Positions 35,502-44,205 of a DNA stretch of 64,000 nucleotides are shown in pieces; positions within the stretch are counted from its first letter, which is position 1; every line of letters starts with the position of its first letter. Both the position numbers and the translations under genes were made by a program. The stretch covers positions 1-64,000 of the forward strand of contig OMXX01000024.1 of the NCBI GenBank assembly GCA_900315105.1, written 5' to 3'. The stretch comes from an uncultured Prevotellaceae bacterium (lineage in GTDB: Bacteria; Bacteroidota; Bacteroidia; Bacteroidales; Bacteroidaceae). The notes under the pieces are model-generated. The model made no database searches. It was not told the DNA's origin and saw nothing but the letters and a program-made list of their open reading frames with translations.

Positions 35502-35732
35502 ATGAAGAAAATTTATATATCTCCCGTCTGTGAGGCTTTCCTCACAGACGAGGAAGAAAGATTGTTATTGTCATCAGCAGAAATCGTATCAGGAGACCCA
35601 GGTGGTTATATTCCTCCTTATGTTGACCCTACAATTCCTGTAGACAATGGAGATGGTGGGGGAGGTAGTGATATTGGTTCTGGTGGCTTTGCCAAAGGAG
35701 GCATGATTTGGGATAATTCAATATTCGATTAA
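35502..35732 (+). CDS. Small Gly/Asp-rich protein with MKKxYxxP start
   Basis: 76 residues, 15 bases after the LamG-domain gene and probably cotranscribed. Begins MKKIYISPVCEAFLTDEEER, then LLLSS, a Pro-rich middle (GGYIPPYVDPTIPVDNG), a Gly run and the end GGMIWDNSIFD. No export signal, no membrane segment. This layout (charged amphipathic leader, SS break, Gly-rich core) is reminiscent of peptide precursors, but no modifying enzyme is nearby. Function unknown. Confidence 0.65.
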   Translation: MKKIYISPVCEAFLTDEEERLLLSSAEIVSGDPGGYIPPYVDPTIPVDNGDGGGGSDIGSGGFAKGGMIWDNSIFD

Positions 35733-35985
35733 TACACCGATGGCGGCGTTGTGATAACGCCTAAAGAGAATATCTCTCTTTACTTGAAAATTACATATCT
35801 TTTTTGTATGTTCTTCCTTTTCTTTTTATAAGGATAAGTGAAGGGCATACTTTTTTTATTGGACACCTATTATTATATTTTTCATCATCGTTAATCTGCA
35901 CATAGACCTGAAATCTGTTTTTTTAAGGTTAATTGTAAGAAAAACACAGAAATATTTGGTGATATAAAGATTAATACATATATTT

Positions 35986-36158
35986 GCACTCAGCAAATAT
36001 AAAGACGGTGCGCCAGCCCTTATGGCTGACACGCACTTTTGCTTTCGTGCGAGGATGCTCTGCACGTTGCACTCAGCAAATATAAAGACCGTGCGCCAGC
36101 CCTTATGGCTGACACGCACTTTTGCTTTCGTGTGAGGATGCTCTGCACGTTGCACTTG
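35986..36158 (+). repeat. Tandem 83-base repeat upstream of rubredoxin
   Basis: Two near-identical copies (35986-36068, 36069-36151), then the first bases of a third. Each begins GCACTCAGCAAATATAAAGA and contains a hairpin GTGCGCCAGCC...GGCTGACACGCAC and GAGGATGCTCTGCACGTT. The first copy follows a TATATTTG box at 35980-35987, so the repeats would be in the rubredoxin leader. Confidence 0.8.
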
Positions 36159-36212
36159 ACAAATAATCTACATAAGTAATAATTTTATTAATAACTAAAA
36201 AACAAAAACATT

Positions 36213-36371
36213 ATGAAAAAGTATGTATGCGACACATGTGGTTGGGAGTATGATCCAGCAGTAGGAGATCCAGATAATGGCATAGAGCCAGGTACAGCAT
36301 TCGAGGATCTGCCAGAAGATTTTGTATGTCCAGTATGCGGTGTCGGAAAAGATGAGTTTTCTGAGGCATAA
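36213..36371 (+). CDS. Rubredoxin
   Basis: 52 residues; a small cytoplasmic one-iron electron carrier. Both metal-binding pairs are present: [10 protein letters not shown] near the start and [11 protein letters not shown] near the end, with the conserved [18 protein letters not shown] between. Full length. It lies just upstream of the cytochrome bd genes, which suits oxygen scavenging in an anaerobe, where rubredoxin can feed electrons to oxygen- or peroxide-reducing proteins. The leader carries the 83-base repeats. Confidence 0.96.
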   Translation: MKKYVCDTCGWEYDPAVGDPDNGIEPGTAFEDLPEDFVCPVCGVGKDEFSEA

Positions 36372-36390
36372 GGATTTATTATAATTAGAC

Positions 36391-36512
36391 CCTAACCCTA
36401 ACCCCGCTTGGGGAAAGGGAGCATGATACCAATGAAACATCAAAGCCATATAGATAATAAGGCAACTATTCCCTTGCCCCGAGCGAGTGAAGGGACAGAG
36501 GTTAGGGACAAT
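36391..36512. repeat. Inverted pair of CCCTAACC...GGGGA elements
   Basis: CCCTAACCCCGCTTGGGGAA (from 36397) and CCCCGAGCGAGTGAAGGG...GAGGTTAGGG (36478-36509) are imperfect complements. A third related block is at 36728-36777 and another at 46147-46199. Confidence 0.55.
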
Positions 36513-36734
36513 GCTTCCCAAGGAAATATATTATGGCGTATCTGGCGGTTTTACTATGAAGGTTTTCGTAGTATGACCGTCGGTCGCGTTTTATGGGCGG
36601 TCATCTTAATCAAGTTATTCATAATGTTCGCCATCCTCCGTGTCTTCTTTTTCCAACCTACACTAACGGGTACTGACGAAGAAAAAGCAGAGCAGGTGAG
36701 GCATAATATGATAATAAAGAGTAGCAGCCCCTAA
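36423..36734 (+). CDS. DUF4492 small membrane protein
   Basis: 103 residues from the ATG at 36423 (ATG 36432 also possible; an in-frame TTG lies at 36408). The core ILWRIWRFYYEGFRSMTVGR followed by a membrane helix (VLWAVILIKLFIMFAILRVFFF) matches the DUF4492 proteins encoded just before cydA across Bacteroidota. They are probably accessory to cytochrome bd. The N-terminal part (PLPRASEGTEVRDN) is encoded by a GC-rich repeat (36470-36512) that forms an inverted pair with 36391-36425, so the native protein likely starts near the core. Confidence 0.75.
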   Translation: MIPMKHQSHIDNKATIPLPRASEGTEVRDNASQGNILWRIWRFYYEGFRSMTVGRVLWAVILIKLFIMFAILRVFFFQPTLTGTDEEKAEQVRHNMIIKSSSP

Positions 36735-36804
36735 CCTCGCCCCTTCCCCCGTCCGAGATAAGGGTCGGGGTTAAGGGTTGTTATTTTATATCTTAATAAT
36801 TTCT

Positions 36805-38355
36805 ATGGACCTAATCAATGTTGTGGAATGGTCGAGAGCACAGTTTGCCCTCACCGCCTGTTACCATTGGATGTTCGTTCCCCTCACTCTCGGACTTGGT
36901 ATAGTCGTTGCTATCCTTGAGACGATATACTACCGGACAAAGATCGAGGAATGGCTGAGAATATGCAAGTTTTGGATGATGCTCTTCGGTATCAATTTTG
37001 CCATCGGAGTAGCAACTGGAATCGTGCTCGAATTTGAGTTTGGTACTAACTGGTCCAACTATTCGTGGTTCGTGGGCGATATATTCGGAGCACCGCTTGC
37101 CGTTGAGGGTATCTTCGCCTTCTTCATGGAATCCACATTCTTTGCCGTGATGTTCTTCGGTTGGAAGAAGTTCTCACCCGGACAGCATCTCGCAGCCACA
37201 TGGCTCACAGCCTTCGGTGCTACGGTATCGGCTTGGTGGATTCTTGTAGCCAATAGTTGGATGCAATATCCTGTGGGAATGGAATTTAGTGCCGAACAGA
37301 TGCGTAACGTGATGGTGAGCTTCAGCGAAGTGGCACTATCGCCTGTAGCTGTCAATAAATTCTTTCACACCGTACTGGCTTCGTGGTGTCTTGGTGGTGT
37401 CTTTGTTGTAGCCGTAAGCGCATGGTATATTCTCAAGGGACGTGATATAGACTTTGCCGTAAAATCTATCAAAGTCGGTGGTGCTGTGGGTCTTGTAGGC
37501 ATTATTATGGCTATGCTCACGGGCGATGGAAGTGCCGTTGAGGTAACACGTACCCAGCCTATGAAACTCGCCGCCATGGAAGGTCTCTATGAAGGACAGC
37601 AAGGCACTCCGCTCGTTGGTTTCGGCATTATAAACCCAGACAAGCAGTATGATAACGATGAAGCCCCGATGCTTTTCGACATCAGCATACCTAAAGGCCT
37701 GTCAATTCTCGGCCGTCACGAAGCAGATGCCTTTATTCCTGGTATCAAGGATATCATTGACGGAAAGGATATAATAGATGGAAAAACTATCAATACCGTA
37801 CCTTACACAGAGCGTATCAAGCGTGGAAAGAAGGCTCACGAGGCTCTTGCCTGCTTCAACGATGCAAAGGCGAATGGTGATGAGGCTACTATGGTAGAAG
37901 CAGAAGAGGCCTTAAAGGAATACTATCCTTTCTTCGGCTATGGATACTTCAATGATGTGAAAGAGGCAATTCCAAACGTGCCGGTTATCTTCTACGCATT
38001 CCACTTTATGGTAATGATAGGCGGATTCCTACTCGTATATCTCATTGCCACCATGTTCATGGCCTACAAGCGTGAGGAATGGCTTTGTTTTCGTTGGAAG
38101 AACATAGCTATCTTCCCTGTCATTGCCCTAATCGCCCTGCCATTGGTTTATATCTGTCATCAATGTGGTTGGATTGTGGCAGAGATGGGCCGTCAGCCGT
38201 GGACTATTCAGGACATCCTGCCTGTTCAGGCTGCCATATCAAGTCTGTCGGCATCACAAGTAATAACCACTTTCTGTATCTTCGCTATGCTATTCACCGT
38301 TCTACTCTGTGCAGAGGTCGGCATTATGGTAAAACAGATAAAGAAGGGGGCATAA
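36805..38355 (+). CDS. cydA: Cytochrome bd ubiquinol oxidase subunit I
   Basis: 516 residues from the ATG at 36805 (upstream in-frame TTG codons are unlikely). Membrane quinol oxidase subunit that carries the haems and reduces oxygen to water with high affinity. It begins VVEWSRAQFALTACYHWMF (haem-ligand His), with GIATGIVLEFEFGTNWS-like and FFMESTFFAVMFFGW helices, the quinol loop region, and the signature VAEMGRQPWTIQDILP. About nine membrane segments. cydB begins 11 bases after its stop. Confidence 0.95.
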   Translation: MDLINVVEWSRAQFALTACYHWMFVPLTLGLGIVVAILETIYYRTKIEEWLRICKFWMMLFGINFAIGVATGIVLEFEFGTNWSNYSWFVGDIFGAPLAVEGIFAFFMESTFFAVMFFGWKKFSPGQHLAATWLTAFGATVSAWWILVANSWMQYPVGMEFSAEQMRNVMVSFSEVALSPVAVNKFFHTVLASWCLGGVFVVAVSAWYILKGRDIDFAVKSIKVGGAVGLVGIIMAMLTGDGSAVEVTRTQPMKLAAMEGLYEGQQGTPLVGFGIINPDKQYDNDEAPMLFDISIPKGLSILGRHEADAFIPGIKDIIDGKDIIDGKTINTVPYTERIKRGKKAHEALACFNDAKANGDEATMVEAEEALKEYYPFFGYGYFNDVKEAIPNVPVIFYAFHFMVMIGGFLLVYLIATMFMAYKREEWLCFRWKNIAIFPVIALIALPLVYICHQCGWIVAEMGRQPWTIQDILPVQAAISSLSASQVITTFCIFAMLFTVLLCAEVGIMVKQIKKGA

Positions 38356-38366
38356 TTCTTTTTTCT

Positions 38367-39464
38367 ATGGACTACACATTTCTTCAAGAATACTGGTGGC
38401 TCCTTATCAGTATATTAGGAGCACTCCTCGTTTTCATGCTCTTTGTTCAGGGCGGTCAGTCTATGCTATTGCAGGATATGGCTGATGAACAACGTGAAAA
38501 GATGGTTTATGCCATTGCGCATAGGTGGGAACTGACTTTCACCACACTTGTAGTGTTTGGAGGTGCATTCTTTGCATCCTTCCCACTCTTCTATTCTACC
38601 AGTTTTGGCGGAGCCTACTGGCTGTGGATGCTCATCCTTTTAGGCTTCGTTGTGCAGGCTGTGAGCTATAAGTATCGTAAGGCAGAGGGAAATATCCTCG
38701 GGCGCAAGACCTACGACATCTTTCTCTTCCTCAATGGCATCTTCGCCCCTGTGCTTATCGGGGGAGCCGTAGGCACATTCTTCTTCGGAAGCGACTTCAC
38801 CATAACCAAGACCAATCTCACCGATACGGCATCGCCTATCATATCGCAATGGGGGTCTCTCCACGGTCTTGAAGCACTCGGCGATTGGCGTGTAGTGGCA
38901 TTCGGACTTATGGTGCTCTTCCTTGTGCGCGTGCTTGCCAATCTGTGGTTCATCAATCAGATAGAAGATGAACAGACCACAGAATGGAACAGAAAACAGC
39001 TTCGTATTAATGCCATTATCTTTTTAGCATTCTACCTTATTGTGGTCGGTGTAATACTGACTTCAAGCGGTTACGAGGCAATAGGCGAGCATGAGTTTCT
39101 TGTGGTAGAATACAAATATCTCCACAACCTTTTCGGGAACATGATATGCCTTCTTTTCTTCCTTCTCGGCACAGCCTTTGTGCTCTATTCTATTCGTCTC
39201 GCGTTGTATAGGAAGACAAGGCATGGCATTTGGTTTGGCGGTATAGGCACCGTATTTGTTGTCCTTGTACTCTTCTGGCTGGCAGGCTATTTCAAAACGA
39301 CGTATTATCCCTCTTCTACCGATATAACCTCATCTCTCACTATCTACAACAGCTCTTCGTCAGAGTTCACGCTCCGTGTGATGAGCTATGTGAGTATCGC
39401 TATACCATTCGTGCTTGCGTATATCGCTTGGGTATGGTATAAGCTATCCAAACCACAGAGATAA
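38367..39464 (+). CDS. cydB: Cytochrome bd ubiquinol oxidase subunit II
   Basis: 365 residues from ATG 38367; the frame is open further upstream only as a shadow of cydA. It begins MDYTFLQEYWWLLISILGAL with MLFVQGGQSMLL, then DEQREKMVYAIAHRWELTFT. Eight or more membrane helices. Partner of CydA in the bd oxidase complex. No terminator is clear in the 128 bases before the convergent gene. Confidence 0.94.
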   Translation: MDYTFLQEYWWLLISILGALLVFMLFVQGGQSMLLQDMADEQREKMVYAIAHRWELTFTTLVVFGGAFFASFPLFYSTSFGGAYWLWMLILLGFVVQAVSYKYRKAEGNILGRKTYDIFLFLNGIFAPVLIGGAVGTFFFGSDFTITKTNLTDTASPIISQWGSLHGLEALGDWRVVAFGLMVLFLVRVLANLWFINQIEDEQTTEWNRKQLRINAIIFLAFYLIVVGVILTSSGYEAIGEHEFLVVEYKYLHNLFGNMICLLFFLLGTAFVLYSIRLALYRKTRHGIWFGGIGTVFVVLVLFWLAGYFKTTYYPSSTDITSSLTIYNSSSSEFTLRVMSYVSIAIPFVLAYIAWVWYKLSKPQR

Positions 39465-39592
39465 GGATGCTTCTGTTGAACTTGAGGAATAAAGGCGAAG
39501 TAGATGTTATTTAGGGTGGTCGTTATTATCGAGCCCCCTATAGACAAAGGATTATGATATAAATACTTAGGTTATTATCGTAAGTTTTCGCG

Positions 39593-40336
39593 CTAATCAT
39601 CCGCGATTGTTGTGCAATCCAAATATTCCCGTTTGCCTATATGTATAGGTGAATAGTTAACCCATGTTTTCACACATAAGCTGTCACCTTTTCTCGTTTT
39701 CAATGTCTGAGAACCTCTTGTGAATGGATCATCATAAATGAAGTCATACTCAAACATCCATTTTATTTTCTTGTCAACAGCAACAGAATATTCATTCCTT
39801 CTGTTATAACCAGCATATATTTTACCTATAGGGTATCTTAACTTGTGCGCAGTTGCCGGTAGTGAATCATTCTGTGTCCAGATATATAGAGAGTCATTCT
39901 GTGTCAAAGTAATAGAATAATGATGACATTCACAACGTAAGTCTATATAGTCTTTCTGAGGATTCTTCGAATCATCGCATTTGCCAAAGATTACTTTATC
40001 ACCTGTCACGGTCAAGGTTTCACCGTCAGGTAGCTCAATAATAGCAGAGGAATAATTATAGTCCAAATACCATTTCTTGATTATTAATGATACTGGTATC
40101 AATAGCAATAAAAATACTACCCATGCTATGAGTAAACGGTTTCGGATATTATGTTTGAGGACAAAATAGATAGCATATATCCATAAAATAATGAAAGGAA
40201 TGATAAGATAAGCACAGGATACCAAAAGTAGAATACTATCATCGGCTAATGCATATTTAAGTATTAATAGCTCGATGATTGTCAATGCAGACAATGCTAT
40301 CAGAAATAACCTGAAATTCTTTGGCTTATCACTCAT
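39593..40336 (-). CDS. Membrane protein of unknown function
   Basis: 247 residues. Three N-terminal membrane segments (about 10-28, 34-58, 68-87; LIALSALTIIELLILKYAL, LLLVSCAYLIIPFIILWIYA, LIAWVVFLLLLIPVSLI), then an extracytoplasmic beta-rich domain with four cysteines (GKCDDSKNP, LRCECHHY, DSLCVKTW, YLDCTT). No motif recognised. It lies 31 bases downstream of the flippase gene, probably in the same transcript. Confidence 0.7.
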   Translation of the reverse strand: MSDKPKNFRLFLIALSALTIIELLILKYALADDSILLLVSCAYLIIPFIILWIYAIYFVLKHNIRNRLLIAWVVFLLLLIPVSLIIKKWYLDYNYSSAIIELPDGETLTVTGDKVIFGKCDDSKNPQKDYIDLRCECHHYSITLTQNDSLYIWTQNDSLPATAHKLRYPIGKIYAGYNRRNEYSVAVDKKIKWMFEYDFIYDDPFTRGSQTLKTRKGDSLCVKTWVNYSPIHIGKREYLDCTTIADD

Positions 40337-40367
40337 AAATCTGCGAACAAATGTTTATGTATGTGAC

Positions 40368-41804
40368 TTATGCTTCTTTATAATTCTTGAGCGAATATAA
40401 GATGCAGATAACGACAAGGATAATGCCTGCAACCCAATAGCTCCAGCCTTCAAGGAGACAGGAAAGTGAGTAGGTGGTAAGCATGATGAAACAGCCAAAG
40501 AGTATCATTATCTTTGTCTTGGCTGGTAATGAAATCTTGTATTTCCACTTGGAAATAAACATTACCATCAGCACATCAATAAGATTCTCGCCAAACATAG
40601 CAACACCCATACCTATCAAGCCTCCGAGCTTATAGCCGAGAATTATCCAGAATGTATTTAAGGCTCCTATCACATTTAGGAAGAAATATATCTTTGAGTC
40701 GCCGGCTGCAAGTGGGAGATAGGCATTTGGAAGGTATATGGCACGGAAGATGAGACTTGCCGCAATAATCTGAGCCATAGGGATAATAGAGCTGAATTCT
40801 CCACTTAGAAGTAACGGTACAATGATAGGCATCACGACAATGAATGCTACGAGCATAGGGGTGATGATCATCAGGGTTACATCCAACTGCTTGGTAAGAA
40901 TGACGGTTCTATCAATCATATTCTTCACAACACCTGAAAGACGTGGGAAATAGTCTTGATCCATTGCCGAGAAAACCATTCCTGCGTATGTCAAGGTCAT
41001 GGTACGACAAGCGTTGTAAAGTCCCACCATTTCAAGAGAGGCAATGTTATTGAGATAGCTCTGAACGGAGAGTTTGGCGATATGGTCGATTATCTCACAC
41101 ACAACGAAGGTGATGCCGATACCGAGCAAGATATTGCTACCCTTCATCTGGTTGGATTTCGTGAAGAGATTAAGGGAATGAGCCTTTATGCCGTATGCGA
41201 GGGCAGTAACAGCCCATAGCAGAGTACAAAGAACCAATGCCGGGAGAACTCCGCTCAAGCCCCATACATAGTAGATTGGAAGAGATACGACAATAGCGAT
41301 AACCACATTGACTACTGACAAGGAGGCTAGCGATTTCAACTGTCGCAAGCCCTTGAGAACAGCCATCTCACCACAGGTGATAGTACTGAAAGCCACAGCA
41401 GGTGAGAGGAATACAAAATCCCACGTGTGAGAATAGTCGCCGAAAGTAAATTTGGAAAGCGGTAGGGCGATAAGGGCACAAACGAGAGTGCCGAACAATG
41501 CGAACAGCAATACCCAAGTACGGAGCAAAGTAACCTGTCGGTCAATCTCCGCAGCATCGTTTTGCTCAAAAGCCTGAGAGATACCACGTACTCCGCTTAT
41601 GTCAAGACCAAGGTTCGTAGTGGTATGTATAAGCTCACGAGTCTCGTTGTAGATACCATTCAGACCTACACCCGAAGGGCCAAGCAATATGGCAATGGCT
41701 TTCGTGCGAAGTAGGTTGAGCAGAATGTTAATCATCTGAACACCACCCAAGAGACTTGTAGCCTTTAATATGCTGTTGTATTTATTGTTCTTAACCTTTA
41801 TCAC
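40368..41804 (-). CDS. Polysaccharide flippase (O-antigen translocase, MATE/MOP type)
   Basis: 478 residues from a GTG at 41802-41804. A longer TTG start at 41831 would overlap the -7 box (TACCTTTG, minus, 41829-41836), so GTG is preferred. About 12-14 membrane helices; begins NSILKATSLLGGVQMINILL with LRTKAIAILLGPSGVGLNGI, typical of Wzx-like lipid-linked glycan flippases. Such proteins move the undecaprenyl-linked repeat across the inner membrane. The glycan genes at 17.8-28.2 kb may be its substrate source, though 12 kb apart. Confidence 0.88.
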   Translation of the reverse strand: MIKVKNNKYNSILKATSLLGGVQMINILLNLLRTKAIAILLGPSGVGLNGIYNETRELIHTTTNLGLDISGVRGISQAFEQNDAAEIDRQVTLLRTWVLLFALFGTLVCALIALPLSKFTFGDYSHTWDFVFLSPAVAFSTITCGEMAVLKGLRQLKSLASLSVVNVVIAIVVSLPIYYVWGLSGVLPALVLCTLLWAVTALAYGIKAHSLNLFTKSNQMKGSNILLGIGITFVVCEIIDHIAKLSVQSYLNNIASLEMVGLYNACRTMTLTYAGMVFSAMDQDYFPRLSGVVKNMIDRTVILTKQLDVTLMIITPMLVAFIVVMPIIVPLLLSGEFSSIIPMAQIIAASLIFRAIYLPNAYLPLAAGDSKIYFFLNVIGALNTFWIILGYKLGGLIGMGVAMFGENLIDVLMVMFISKWKYKISLPAKTKIMILFGCFIMLTTYSLSCLLEGWSYWVAGIILVVICILYSLKNYKEA

Positions 41805-41828
41805 CCAATATAATTTTGTTTTAGAGCG

Positions 41829-41836
41829 CAAAGGTA
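41829..41836 (-). promoter_or_regulatory. Flippase -7 box
   Basis: TACCTTTG on the minus strand; it places the transcript start about 20 bases before the GTG. Confidence 0.6.
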
Positions 41837-41886
41837 ATAAGAAATTCCCGAATTACGAAATTTAATGTGCTTTTCTTGTATGCATA

Positions 41887-41918
41887 TTTGCAAAATATGG
41901 AAAATATCGTTATATTTG
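41887..41918 (+). promoter_or_regulatory. Subtilase promoter
   Basis: TTTG at 41887-41890, 20 bases, TATATTTG at 41911-41918. Confidence 0.65.
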
Positions 41919-41944
41919 CAACCAGATAAATAGAAAAGAAAAGA

Positions 41945-44173
41945 ATGAGAACCATATTTAATACAAAATATATCCTGGTACTTGCTACTTTGTTATTCGC
42001 AATTCAAAATGTGTCTTGGTCGCAAAGTCAGGGCAAGATGTCAGCGTATGTGAGAAAGGCTGTGGCAGAGTATCAATCCAGTCAAAAGGTGAAAGACACC
42101 GCCTCTCCCCCCGCCCTTCCACGTAGGGAGGGAGCCGGAATGCTCAATGGGGAAAAACATTCTATTAACACAAAAGAGGTTTCCGTTATCGAATCGGCTC
42201 CCTCCCTACGGGGGAGGGCGGGGGGAGAGGCCATTGCTATAACAGCTTTGGTTAAGACCTCCGATGTTCAATTGCTAAAGAAGAACGGATGTAGGATATA
42301 CGCTAATTGGGATGATATCTATATTGCAAGTATTCCTCTTGAAAATATTTCAAAACTTAGTTCATATCCTTCAATTCAAAGGATAGAGGCTGGGAGAAGC
42401 TGCTCTATTACAAATGATAACTCCAGTACGATAGTACGTGCGAAAGACGTATGGAATAGTCCTGCCCCATTATCGGCAACTGGCAAGGGAGTAATCATTG
42501 GTATGATGGATATCGGCTTTGACTTCACACATCCTAACTGGTATTCAATGGATATGAAGGAATATCGCATCAAGCAGGTGTGGGATATGCTTGACTATTC
42601 AGGAGAAGGTGAGCCTGTAGTGGGTAAGGATACAATATATGTGGGACGGCAATACATAGGTGAAGATGCCATTCTCAACAAGAGGTATTCGGCTGATGGT
42701 CTTACACAATATCATGGTACTCATACTATGGGAACAGCAACAGGTTCAGGAGGAGAGGGCAATGGTGCTTTCTGCCAATACGTTGGCATGGCTCCTGATG
42801 CAGAAATATGTGTGGTGGCAAATTATGTCATTAACAATAAGGATATTGTACCAGAAGACGATCAATACAAATACACTATGGCAACTGATCTGCTTGGCTT
42901 TAAGTATATCTTCGACTATGCGGAAAGCGTTGGCAAGCCTTGTGTGATAAATTTCTCTGAGGGTGAGTATGCAGATCTGCATGACGGTAAACTATATCAC
43001 GAGATACTGAACAAAATGGTTGGCTCTGGACGTATAATATGCGCTTCAGTTGGTAATGACGGTAGTATAGGCACCTACATACATAAGGCTAAGGGAGAGA
43101 GCAAGAAAGGGGCTTTCCTGTTCAGCAGTTCAAATGATGCAGCCTATATTATGCGCTCAACAAAGCCTGTGAAGATGCAACTTTCTTTCTATCAGAATGA
43201 TGAAAGTGAGAATAAAGTGGAAAGGGTAAAGTGGGAATACGATATGACGGAGCTTTCTGCATTTCCTGATAGTGTTATGCAAGATACGTTATATGTTGGA
43301 GATGAGCGTTTTCCAATAAGTCTGTGCGTATATCCTGAATGTTATGATAAGACTTTGTATGCTTCGGAGTTTATGATTTCCGATATTGACAATGTTAGTT
43401 TCGGAAAGAATACCGATATATCATCTACGGTTTTTGGAGACGACAACGACATAGAGGTTTTCTGTGCTGGAGGAGGTTTCAAAAGCAGCGATATCGACAA
43501 TAATCTATGTGATTTCGAATCATCGCATAGCATAATGTTCCCCGGTTGTGCCGAAAGGGTAATAGGAGTAGGCGCAACAGCACACGTCTGGGAGGTGCCG
43601 CTTCATTATGGGGGAGTCAGTGGCGATAACTATGGAACAGGTGGCGTAAGGGCATCCTTTAGTGGTGTGGGACCAACCATCGACAACCGCATAAAACCTG
43701 ATGTTATGGCTCCTGGGGTGAATGTCGTTTCATCTATGAACAGTTACAAGCAAGACCTTCATCTGGAGGATAAATACGGTTCACGCGTATTTGAATATGA
43801 AGGAAGAAAGCATTATTGGGCTTTGGCAAAGGGTACGTCTATGTCATGTCCGATGGTATCAGGCGTTATAGCTCTCTGGCTTCAGATCTGCCCAACTTTG
43901 ACACCAGAGCAGATAAAGGATGTATTTGCCCATACTTGTACCCATTATGACGAGTCACTTGACTATCCAAACAACTACTATGGTTGGGGTGAAATTGATG
44001 CCCTTGCGGGAATAGAATATATCAATCGTGTTTATACAGGCATAGAGGAAAATGTGACAAATAATAGTAAGAAAACTATTTATGATATCAATGGAATGAA
44101 GATTAATGATATTAAGCATCATGGCATTTATATCATTTCTGATGGAAAAACCACAAGGAAATATGTAAGGTGA
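41945..44173 (+). CDS. S8 (subtilisin-like) secreted peptidase carrying an in-frame element pair
   Basis: 742 residues. Signal peptide (YILVLATLLFAIQNVSWSQ). Catalytic triad: D189 in GMMDIGFDFTHP, H257 in YHGTHTMGTATG, S632 in GTSMSCPMVSG; the asparagine region is GRIICASVGNDG. About 60-100 of the N-terminal region are encoded by an inverted pair of GC-rich elements, giving TASPPALPRREGAG and SAPSLRGRAGGEA in frame; this falls before the catalytic domain, in a propeptide-like region. The tail TIYDINGMKIND...RKYVR is of T9SS type. A surface or secreted protease; substrate unknown. Confidence 0.92.
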   Translation: MRTIFNTKYILVLATLLFAIQNVSWSQSQGKMSAYVRKAVAEYQSSQKVKDTASPPALPRREGAGMLNGEKHSINTKEVSVIESAPSLRGRAGGEAIAITALVKTSDVQLLKKNGCRIYANWDDIYIASIPLENISKLSSYPSIQRIEAGRSCSITNDNSSTIVRAKDVWNSPAPLSATGKGVIIGMMDIGFDFTHPNWYSMDMKEYRIKQVWDMLDYSGEGEPVVGKDTIYVGRQYIGEDAILNKRYSADGLTQYHGTHTMGTATGSGGEGNGAFCQYVGMAPDAEICVVANYVINNKDIVPEDDQYKYTMATDLLGFKYIFDYAESVGKPCVINFSEGEYADLHDGKLYHEILNKMVGSGRIICASVGNDGSIGTYIHKAKGESKKGAFLFSSSNDAAYIMRSTKPVKMQLSFYQNDESENKVERVKWEYDMTELSAFPDSVMQDTLYVGDERFPISLCVYPECYDKTLYASEFMISDIDNVSFGKNTDISSTVFGDDNDIEVFCAGGGFKSSDIDNNLCDFESSHSIMFPGCAERVIGVGATAHVWEVPLHYGGVSGDNYGTGGVRASFSGVGPTIDNRIKPDVMAPGVNVVSSMNSYKQDLHLEDKYGSRVFEYEGRKHYWALAKGTSMSCPMVSGVIALWLQICPTLTPEQIKDVFAHTCTHYDESLDYPNNYYGWGEIDALAGIEYINRVYTGIEENVTNNSKKTIYDINGMKINDIKHHGIYIISDGKTTRKYVR
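42101..42232. repeat. Inverted pair of GGCCTCTCC elements inside the subtilase gene
   Basis: Forward copy 42101-42139, reverse copy 42195-42232, spacer about 55 bases. Both are read in the protein frame with no stop. Confidence 0.88.
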
Positions 44174-44205
44174 ATCTTTACACCTTATACTTTACTCTTT
44201 CTACT

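Noticed and set aside
35741..35760. Terminator after the 76-residue gene (GGCGTTGTGATAACGCC)
   Set aside because: The stem is only six pairs and no T-run follows directly; too weak to call.
38079..38366. N-terminal extension of cydB through the end of cydA
   Set aside because: It overlaps the conserved cydA C-terminus; the ATG at 38367 gives the normal CydB start.
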